Positions 29,098 through 36,280 of a stretch of DNA of 64,000 bases are shown in pieces (position 1 is the stretch's first letter; each line of letters opens with the position of its first letter). The notes beneath the pieces were generated by a model, which saw only the letters and a program-made list of their open reading frames with translations, was not told the DNA's origin and did not search any database. The stretch comes from JAHQVI01 sp963727575 (GTDB lineage: Bacteria > Pseudomonadota > Alphaproteobacteria > Rhizobiales > Rhodomicrobiaceae): assembly GCA_963727575.1 (NCBI GenBank), contig CAVSIA010000032.1, forward strand, positions 1 to 64,000, read 5' to 3'. The position numbers were made by a program, and so were the translations under genes.

Positions 29098-30274
29098 ATG
29101 TTCGTTACGTTTTTCCATGAGCTGCGCAGCGGCGGCGTGCCCGTGAGCCTGCGGGAATATCTATCGCTGATGGAGGCGATCGAGGCCGATCTTGCCGAGA
29201 AGCGGGTCGAGGATTTCTACTATCTGGCGCGCACGGCGCTGGTCAAAGACGAGCGCAATCTCGACAAGTTCGACCGGATCTTTGCCTCCGTCTTCAAAGG
29301 GCTGGAGCTGCTCCGCGATGCGGCCGACGCCGAGATCCCCGAGGAATGGCTGCGGCTTCTGACCGAGCGCTTCTTCACCGAGGAGGAGAAGGCGCAGATC
29401 GAGGCCATGGGCGGCTGGGACAAGCTCATGGAGGAGCTGAAGAAGCGCATGGAGGAACAGAAGGGCCGGCATCAGGGCGGATCGAAATGGATCGGCACCG
29501 GCGGGCACCTCGCCTTACGGCGCGCATGGCTACAATCCCGAAGGCGTGCGCATCGGCCAGGAAGGCAACCGCAATTTCCGCGCGGTCAAGGTCTGGGACA
29601 AGCGCGACTTCAAGGACCTCGACGATTCCGTCGAACTCGGCACGCGCAACATCAAGGTCGCGCTGCGCCGTCTGCGCCAGTTCGCCCGGCAGGGCGCGGC
29701 CGAGGAGCTGGATCTCGACAAAACCATCCGGTCAACGGCCCATCAGGGCTATCTGAATCTCGAATTCCGCCCCGAACGCCGCAACACGGTCAAGGTGCTG
29801 ATCTTCTTCGATATCGGCGGCTCGATGGACTGGCACATCAAGATTTGCGAGGAGCTGTTTTCCGCCGCGCGCTCCGAATTCAAGCACATGGAGTATTTCT
29901 ACTTCCACAATTGCCTCTATGAGAGCGTCTGGCGCAACAATGCCCGCCGCCATGCGGAGCGCATGCCGACCTGGGACGTGCTGCATACCTATCCGGCCGA
30001 CTATAAGGTGATCTTCGTCGGCGATGCATCGATGAGCCCTTACGAGATTTCCCATCCCGGCGGCTCGGTCGAGCATTGGAACGAGGAGGCGGGCGCGGCG
30101 TGGCTGGAGCGGATCAACACGATCTACAAGAGCGCCATCTGGATCAATCCGGTGGCGGAGCATCTGTGGGACTACACGCACTCGATCAAGTTGATCTCGC
30201 AGCTCATGGGCGGGCGCATGTATCCGCTGACGCTGGAAGGGCTCGACAGTGCGATGAAGGAGCTGATGCGATAG
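29098..30274 (+). CDS. CoxE-like VWA domain protein (frameshifted)
   Basis: This protein of about 391 residues belongs to the CoxE/VWA group. The N-terminus is the conserved FVTFFHELRSGGVPVSLREYLSLMEAI. The von Willebrand A domain begins VKVLIFFDIGGSMDWHI, where DIGGS replaces the classical DxSxS metal site, as in this subfamily. The C-terminal part has VIFVGDASMSPYEI. An extra G near 29505 breaks the frame; removing it restores GTGGTSPYGAHGYNPEGVRIG. CoxE proteins usually work with a MoxR/CoxD AAA+ ATPase. None is in this window; the partner here is the large protein just upstream. Confidence 0.78.
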
Positions 30275-30385
30275 GTCAGCGCCTAAGCAGAGTTCGGCAA
30301 AAGTGGCCCTTCCGGTTTTGCGAAAAACTCTGCGAAAACAAGAGAATCTAAGCGGGCATTCGTTGGGCAGCCAATGGATGTCTGC

Positions 30386-32086
30386 CTAGTCCGAGCAGCG
30401 CCAGATCTTGCAGGCAAGGCTTGCGAGCCAGTTCTGCCGGCCCTTGATTTCCTCGGCGGTCCATTTGTCCGCGCTCAGCACGCGCTGGGTGATCTCCAGG
30501 CAGTCATTGGCGAAGACCCGCTTTTTGGTGGCGAAATCGGCGTTGCCCAGCTCCCGGTTCAGCTTCGCCGCGATCAGCGTCATATTGCCGAGCCGGTAGA
30601 CATATTTGTCGGCGCCGCCGGGGAAATCGCGACGCGACGTTTCCCATGAGCTGTCGTACCGCTTGGGGAGGATATGCTCCAGATCGGTGGCGAAGGGATC
30701 GGCCTGTGTCCGCAGGGAAGGGTTGGGCGACAGGTAATCGTTGATCTTGGCCAGGATGTAGCGCGCCTGCGCATTGCCCCGCACGATCTTGCGCGAAAAC
30801 GCCGAATGGAACTGGCTGTCGTCGGGACAGAGCGGCGCCAGATATTTCCGGAACAGCGTCTGCGTATCGACGGTACCGGTGGCACGGATTTCGCGTGCCG
30901 CGTTGATGAATGGTCCGAGCACGTTGGCGGGGGTCAGATTGCAGATCGTGGTGTAGCGAAACGTGAAGTTGACCATCATCTGCGCCAGATCGACGAAATT
31001 GCGCCTGTCGACCTCGAGCGCCGCCAGCAGGACGATGAAAAGCTGATCGGTCCGCAGAATCTCGATGGTGTCGATCAGCTCGCGCAGCATCGGCTGATGG
31101 TCATGCGGAAAGGTCGCCCACAGATGGTGGCGCTCGGAGGACAGGGCGGCGTAGAAATCGGATGCTTCGCACAGGCTTTCCGAATAGGCGGCGGCATGGT
31201 CGGGCTCATGGATGCTGGTCTTGATGTCGGAGTAAAGACCGCGCTCGCCCATGGGCCCCTGCGACGAAAGCCAGTGATGGCGCACGAATTTGATGAGCCG
31301 TTCGCTGCCCAGATTGTGCTCCATCAGCTCCCAATTGCCCTGAACCTCGCCGAGCCGGTCGCGCGAAATCGAGAACAGATAGTTCTTGAGCAGATCGGAT
31401 TCGGAAAGCTCCAGCCCGCGGTCGTTCAGCGTCTCGAACAGAACGAAGGCGTTGTAGTCGTCCTTGACCTCGATGCGGATGACGAAGACGCGGTTGTTCA
31501 GCGCCTCGATGATCGTGTTGGCGATATCCTCGATGCTTTGCCCTTGCGCGCGCAGCTCGCCGATCTTGCCATGCATGAAGCAGAAGCACTCCGCGATCAG
31601 ACGGTTGGAGGGAGAAAGCGCCTCGTCGTCCGAGAGCCGGCTTATCTCCGCGATCGGCCGGCTGTGGAAGACGTATTTGTCGTAGAACGCCTTGTCGGTC
31701 TTGTTCAGCACCAGAGAGGGCGCGAAGATCTGGCGGCGATAGTCCGACTTCAGCAGGAAATCCTGCTCGATCATCGTGGCCAGCGGGGTGGCGCCTTCCG
31801 TCTTGAGGTGGCCGCGCAGCGCCGACAGCAGAACGACGGTTGTGATCAGTCTTTGCTGCCCGTCGATGACGACGAGCTCGGGCGCCTGGCTGTTGTTAAT
31901 GACGATGGACCCGAGAAAATATTCGGGCGTCGCTCCGGCGAAGATCTTCGCCAGATCGGTCCAGAACGTGCTGAACTGGCTCTCATCCCAGGCATAATTG
32001 CGCTGATAGGGAGGGACGATGTAGGTGTCGCCGCCTCTCAACATGTTGCCCAGCGAAATGACCTGACTGGAAATCGACGTCGTCAT
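30386..32086 (-). CDS. DUF262/DUF1524 (GmrSD-like) protein, putative modified-DNA nuclease
   Basis: This 566-residue protein has both halves of the GmrSD family fused. The N-terminal DUF262 domain shows VPPYQRNYAW (24-33) and the DGQQR motif (75-79), thought to act in nucleotide hydrolysis. The C-terminal DUF1524 domain shows an HNH-like nuclease core with H471 in DLEHILPKRY and N501 in RLGNMTLIAAKLN. Relatives are type IV restriction enzymes that cut modified phage DNA, and other anti-phage proteins. It stands alone here, with no methyltransferase or other defence gene beside it. Activity is inferred from motifs only. Confidence 0.82.
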   Translation of the reverse strand: MTTSISSQVISLGNMLRGGDTYIVPPYQRNYAWDESQFSTFWTDLAKIFAGATPEYFLGSIVINNSQAPELVVIDGQQRLITTVVLLSALRGHLKTEGATPLATMIEQDFLLKSDYRRQIFAPSLVLNKTDKAFYDKYVFHSRPIAEISRLSDDEALSPSNRLIAECFCFMHGKIGELRAQGQSIEDIANTIIEALNNRVFVIRIEVKDDYNAFVLFETLNDRGLELSESDLLKNYLFSISRDRLGEVQGNWELMEHNLGSERLIKFVRHHWLSSQGPMGERGLYSDIKTSIHEPDHAAAYSESLCEASDFYAALSSERHHLWATFPHDHQPMLRELIDTIEILRTDQLFIVLLAALEVDRRNFVDLAQMMVNFTFRYTTICNLTPANVLGPFINAAREIRATGTVDTQTLFRKYLAPLCPDDSQFHSAFSRKIVRGNAQARYILAKINDYLSPNPSLRTQADPFATDLEHILPKRYDSSWETSRRDFPGGADKYVYRLGNMTLIAAKLNRELGNADFATKKRVFANDCLEITQRVLSADKWTAEEIKGRQNWLASLACKIWRCSD

Positions 32087-32303
32087 TGGCGTGCAATAAG
32101 CTCAAGAAAAATGAGGGTGGGTGATTGGTTGATCGCCCAAAGGCACTAAGCGTAGCGAAACTCTTACCAAGCGGAAAGCACGAACATAGGTTTCGCAACC
32201 GCCCTGCGCATCGGGGAAATGCATGGGCAGTCCTGTAAGTCTAAATTGAGACGGGTGGGAGGCGTTTCCGCGTCAACGCATGTTTACGGTCGCCGGGAGG
32301 TCG

Positions 32304-33098
32304 CTATTTTTTGCCGAGCTGCGATTTTACCACAACGGCAAGGGCTTTGAGCGACTGGTGAGGCATGTTACCCGCCAGTACGAAGCGCAGCTCGTTCTCG
32401 CTCCAGCTTTCGGTCTCGACATCGCCGAACCGTCCGGGCGACATCGGCATGTCGAGGCCCCCGGCGCCGACATAGAGCGCAACCAGCGGCTCGGACTTGC
32501 CGAGATAGATGAGCTGCATGACCTTGTTGCCCCGATAGGACAGCATCTGCCCGCGGGCGAATTGCAAGCCCTGGTCCGAGAGGTCGGGGACGGTGGCGCC
32601 GCTGAACAGCTGGGAAAGCTGGAACCGCACCATTTCGGGATTGGTCTGGCTTTCGGCGCTGACGCGCATGGCGTCCTTGGTGAAGAAGGAATGGAATTCG
32701 GCAATGTCCTCCGGCCAGTTCGACGGCGGAAGCTGCACGATCTCCTGGACTTCGCCGCCGCGGACCATTCCGGCGAAATAACCGCCGGTCAGGCCTAATC
32801 CCGCGCCGACCAGGAGAAGAGCCGTTGCCATTCCGGCCTGGGCGAGCCGGCTGCCGGGCAGCGCAAGAGCGCCGGACTTGCCGCGCGCCGCGGTTTTTGC
32901 CCGTGCTGGGCTGCTCATGCCTTCGCGCAGCAGCGCGCCAAAGGTGTCGAGAAGCTGCGCCTGGGTCTGCTGCAAGCGGCTGACGCGGAAGGCGAGGTCG
33001 CGGTCGTCGCGCAGCAGGCGCGAGACAACCGTGGTCTGCGGCTTGTCGAGCTGGCCGTCGACATAGGCCATCAGCAGCTCGTCGCTGAGATCGATCAT
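32304..33098 (-). CDS. Membrane anti-sigma factor
   Basis: This 264-residue protein is encoded with a 4-nt ATGA overlap after the ECF sigma gene. The N-terminal cytoplasmic part MIDLSDELLMAYVDGQLD is typical of anti-sigma domains. It lacks the HxxxCxxC of zinc-binding anti-sigmas. One membrane helix (about residues 88-108, AGMATALLLVGAGLGLTGGYF) is followed by a periplasmic domain ending in MPHQSLKALAVVVKSQL. It should hold the sigma factor inactive until an envelope signal arrives. The signal is not evident. Confidence 0.75.
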   Translation of the reverse strand: MIDLSDELLMAYVDGQLDKPQTTVVSRLLRDDRDLAFRVSRLQQTQAQLLDTFGALLREGMSSPARAKTAARGKSGALALPGSRLAQAGMATALLLVGAGLGLTGGYFAGMVRGGEVQEIVQLPPSNWPEDIAEFHSFFTKDAMRVSAESQTNPEMVRFQLSQLFSGATVPDLSDQGLQFARGQMLSYRGNKVMQLIYLGKSEPLVALYVGAGGLDMPMSPGRFGDVETESWSENELRFVLAGNMPHQSLKALAVVVKSQLGKK

Positions 33099-33652
33099 GC
33101 GGCCCATCCCTGTCTGCTCGGCGGACCGCCGGCGACACGGCCGATCCCGGCATCGACCGCCTCATGGGACCGCTCGCGCTGCTCGGCGTCGGCGAGCGTG
33201 GCATGGCTCTTCGCCAGGCGCGTGATGATCTCGGAAACCGGCACGTCGAAGATCTCGGCGACGTCGTCGTAAGACAGCCTTTCGCCGTAGACAAGGTGAA
33301 GTGCGCCACGCTGAAGCGGGCTGAGGCGGGACAGGCGTACGGCGAAACGGGCAGCGCCCGCATCGTTGGCGCGGCTGCGCGGGAGAAACAGGCGCGGGTC
33401 GATCCTCTCGGCGCCTCTGCCTTGCATGCGGCCGGTCCAGATGCGCTGCATCTGCATCAGCGCCCACAGGGGCAGCGGCGTGTGTCCCCGTTCCTTTGCC
33501 GTCCGGGCGAGCAGGTGATGGCGTGTCACGCGCAGCAAGGTCTGCGCCTGCGACTCGTCACCCGTCAGGGCCAAGGCAAACGACCGTAGGCGAGGCATCA
33601 TCAACCCGAATTCGGAATGAATCTGCGACTTTTGATCTGCGACATAACCCAT
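33095..33652 (-). CDS. ECF-type sigma-70 factor
   Basis: This sigma factor of about 185 residues has a divergent region 2 (MPRLRSFALALTGDESQAQTLL) and a clear region 4 (LSPLQRGALHLVYGERLSYDDVAEIFDVPVSEIITRL) with a helix-turn-helix. Region 2 lacks the usual acidic D-L-V-Q stretch of ECF factors, which may alter core or promoter binding. ATG 33652 is used; a GTG at 33664 would add four residues. Its stop overlaps the start of the membrane anti-sigma gene. It is distantly EcfG-like but has no NepR or PhyR beside it. Confidence 0.75.
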   Translation of the reverse strand: MGYVADQKSQIHSEFGLMMPRLRSFALALTGDESQAQTLLRVTRHHLLARTAKERGHTPLPLWALMQMQRIWTGRMQGRGAERIDPRLFLPRSRANDAGAARFAVRLSRLSPLQRGALHLVYGERLSYDDVAEIFDVPVSEIITRLAKSHATLADAEQRERSHEAVDAGIGRVAGGPPSRQGWAA

Positions 33653-33981
33653 AAACCGGCTCACTCACACGAAACGGTAAGAATAGTTAAAAGGACCCCA
33701 ATACCCTTCATCGCAGAGAATGGTTTACGTCCGGTGAATAACGCTCTCAAAATAGTACGGAATTCTACGGCGTGGTAAATGAGCCCTTTCCAGATCGTCG
33801 GCGGACCATTGCCAGCTTGCGCGCTGCTTGTGCGCGGAAAGTCGCTTAATTACAAATTTGAAGGTGTTACGTAAAAATCGACGGCAATTTGTTTGATAAG
33901 TTGTCTGGGTTTTGTTAGGATTAATAGATAATTTTTGTAAAATTATCGGCCATGCACGGCCGGCAATAGGGAGCTCATCCT
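33653..33981. other. AT-rich divergent promoter region
   Basis: This gap of about 330 bases separates the sigma operon from the EF-hand gene and is clearly richer in A and T than the rest of the window, especially at 33840-33950. It probably carries promoters for both directions. I could not match a known sigma consensus. Confidence 0.45.
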
Positions 33982-34770
33982 ATGGGTGTAGGTCAGGTTA
34001 ACTTAGGCGCCCGGGTCGACGGATCCGGTGGAGGAATGCCTTCCGCGGAGATGATCGCCCAGTTCCAGAGCATCCTCCAGGCGTTTCAGAACCAGCTCAA
34101 GCCTGAGATGCAGGGACAGCCGCTGCAGACGCAGGTGCAGAGTTTGATCAATACGGCCGATATGGGCACGAAGGATCAGAAGCTGAATGCCGAGGAGTTG
34201 TCAGCGGCACTGAACATCTCGCCTCAGCAGGCGCAGGCATTTATCACCGCTTTCAATTCCCAGGGCGACACCGATAACGCTCTGGATCTTGAAGAGATGA
34301 CAGGGGCGATGGAAGCCCTGAACAATCCCACGCCACCCGAGCAGGGCGCCGGCGGTCAACAGGCCGGCGGCGGTCAACAGGCCGGCGGTGGTCAGCAGGC
34401 TGGCGGCGGCCAACAGGCCGGTGGTGGTCAGCAGGCTGGCGGTGGTCAGCAGGCCGGTGGCGGCCAGCAGGCTGGCGGCGGTGGCGGCATGGGCGGCCTC
34501 CTCGACATCCTGATGAAGATGATAGACAAGAATGGCGACGGCAAGATCGACGAGGACGAGCTCAAGGACTTCGAGAAGAAGTACGGCAATGGCGACGGCG
34601 TGCTCACCAAGGACGAGCTGAAATCGGCGCTGCAGAGCCAAGGCGTCTCGGATGCCGAGATCGACAAGATGCTCGAGACCGCCGATGCCGACCAGAATGG
34701 CGAGATCAACGCCCAAGAGCTGAACAAGGTCATGGAGCAGAGCGCAGGCACGAGTCCGGGCGACGAGTAA
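33982..34770 (+). CDS. EF-hand calcium-binding protein with GGGQQA repeat linker
   Basis: This 262-residue acidic protein lacks a signal peptide and membrane helix. The N-terminal half (20-115) has degenerate EF-hand pairs (for example GDTDNALDLEEM). Residues 124-168 form a linker of seven Gly-Gly-Gln-Gln-Ala units. The C-terminal half has a canonical loop DKNGDGKIDEDE (182-193), a degenerate loop at 201-212 that lacks the first Asp, and a third good loop DADQNGEINAQE (235-246). It is likely a calcium sensor or buffer; secretion by a non-Sec route is possible but unproven. GGGAG precedes ATG 33982. It is divergent from the sigma/anti-sigma pair. Confidence 0.75.
   Translation: MGVGQVNLGARVDGSGGGMPSAEMIAQFQSILQAFQNQLKPEMQGQPLQTQVQSLINTADMGTKDQKLNAEELSAALNISPQQAQAFITAFNSQGDTDNALDLEEMTGAMEALNNPTPPEQGAGGQQAGGGQQAGGGQQAGGGQQAGGGQQAGGGQQAGGGQQAGGGGGMGGLLDILMKMIDKNGDGKIDEDELKDFEKKYGNGDGVLTKDELKSALQSQGVSDAEIDKMLETADADQNGEINAQELNKVMEQSAGTSPGDE
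34351..34476 (+). repeat. Seven 18-bp tandem units encoding GGQQAG
   Basis: Seven consecutive 18-nt units start with GGCGGTCAACAGGCC and differ at third positions. Silent differences dominate, so the peptide repeat is under selection. The in-frame period allows copy-number change without a frameshift. Confidence 0.9.
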
Positions 34771-34840
34771 TCGACGTGTGAGCGGGTCGTGCAAGCGCCC
34801 CGGTCCGCGATACTCCCCTGACACACGTTGATTGAGAGCC

Positions 34841-34854
34841 GCGGCCCCGGCCGC
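34841..34854 (+). terminator. GC-rich hairpin after EF-hand gene
   Basis: GCGGCC and GGCCGC are separated by two bases. Flanking GAGAG and CTTTCTC extend the pairing imperfectly, and a short T-rich stretch follows. It lies 70 nt after the EF-hand stop and is a possible terminator. Confidence 0.4.
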
Positions 34855-35105
34855 AGCTTTCTCATGTCCGGGGGTGTGTTATCGAGAACTGTCGATGGCG
34901 TTGGAGTGCCAGGCTCGCTCCCCTGGCGCCAGTGAGGGGTCCGCACTTATGGCCTTTCGAGGATGAACATCCCAGGCAGCGACATCCGAATGGCATCCGT
35001 AGCCTCCCCCGTTGAACCGAGGGTTAATCGCCTCCCGTTTGCCAGCAGCGCCGCGATCTGCGTCCACTGCATCCGGGGGCAACACTTGCTTTCGATGACC
35101 AACCA

Positions 35106-35190
35106 CGACGAAATCCCCGCGCAGGCGGGGATCCAGTAATCTTTTGAGTTTGCGGCGTCCTGGATCCCCGTTTCCACGGGGATTTCGTCG
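35106..35190. repeat. REP/BIME-like pair of inverted hairpin repeats
   Basis: A 31-nt unit (35106-35136, starting CGACGAAATCCCCG and ending CGGGGATCCAG) recurs in inverted orientation at 35160-35190, with a 23-nt spacer. Each unit is itself a hairpin, with ATCCCCG pairing with CGGGGAT. The layout resembles bacterial interspersed mosaic elements. It lies in the 459-bp gap between the EF-hand gene and the DUF4340 gene, which otherwise holds no recognised gene. Confidence 0.8.
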
Positions 35191-35229
35191 GCGTTTATCG
35201 AAGGCTATTCCGTCTTCGCCGATCCTGCC

Positions 35230-36277
35230 TTAGCCGCCCGTTCCGGTGGTCGGCTGGCTCTGCTGCAGGACCTGGGGCTGCTGCTCCGGCTTCGGCTGTT
35301 CTGCCGCCTCCGCCGCCGGCTTTGTCTCGGCGGGCTTTTCGTCCTTCGGCTTCTCCGCCGCCTTCACTTCCACCAGCTTCTCGCGCTTGGCTTCGACCAG
35401 CGGATTCACGGTCGCCTCGGCGACGCGGAATAGAAAATCATGCGCCGAGCTGGAGAAGAGATAGGCGCCGCCGCCTTCTTCCTTCTTGTATTTATAGACG
35501 ATCGGGTCGCCTTCCTTGCGCTTCACCGTCACAGTGAAGTCGGCGGGCTCCACCTTGGCCAGCGCGTCCTTGCCCTTCCCCTGCACGGCGTCGAAGGCGG
35601 CCTGGGTCGCGCCGCTGACGATCGGCGGGATCTCGGCGTCCTTGACCTTCTCCTCCGGCTTCACGCCGGCGAGGGTGAACTTGCCGTCCTTCTGCTCCAG
35701 GGTGACGTCGCCGATCGAGATGCTGGCGATCTTGTCCTGCGGAATGTCGAGGAAGCGTCGGTTCATCCAGTCCGCGCCGCCGACGCCTGCATCATATGTG
35801 GCGATCGAGACGCTATAGATCTCGTCCTTGCCCGGCGTGCGCACATTCGCCTCGCGATAGGTCGGCGAGGTGCCGATCAGGAGCGCGCGCCTCTTCCTTG
35901 CCGCCGCTTTTCAGCACGATGCGGCGCTCGTGGTCGTCCTTCGTCAATTTGAAGCGCGAGGCCGCCTCGCTGGTGGTGGCGATCGGCCAGCCCTTCTTCA
36001 GCTCGGCCAGCTTGGAGAGCAGGCTGGTCACGCGATCCTCGGCGGCCGGGAAATCCGCCATGGACGGGATCACCCATTTGCCGTCCTGCTTCTTCAGCGT
36101 CACCGAGCTGGCGCCGGTCTGATCGATGGCGATCTCGTCGACCTTGTCCTTGTCGAAAGCCAGCAACGGCTTATCCGCCTGGAACGCCCCGTAATCCGAA
36201 CCGCCGAAGCTGAGCGCCGCGGCAATTGCAAGCTGAACGGCAAGAACACCGGCCAGAATAAGGGTAAACCGCTTCAT
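35230..36277 (-). CDS. DUF4340 domain protein (frameshifted)
   Basis: This protein of about 349 residues starts with an uncleaved or signal-like N-terminal helix (MKRFTLILAGVLAVQLAIAA). The DUF4340 region (FDKDKVDEIAI, then LKKQDGKWVIPSMADFPAAEDRV) follows. An extra base near 35880 separates this from the second half (IGTSPTYREANVRTPGKDEIY). The C-terminus is a Lys/Pro/Glu-rich tail. DUF4340 proteins usually accompany Gld-type ABC transporters, as here: the gene starts 4 nt after the GldG fusion. It probably works on the periplasmic side. The function is unknown. Confidence 0.75.
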
Positions 36278-36280
36278 CGA

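Noticed and set aside
30674..32149. 491-codon plus-strand frame opposite the DUF262 gene
   Set aside because: Antisense shadow; the minus strand encodes an intact DUF262-DUF1524 protein.
34351..34476. CRISPR array at the 18-bp tandem repeats
   Set aside because: The repeats are contiguous without spacers, in frame, and encode a GGQQA linker.
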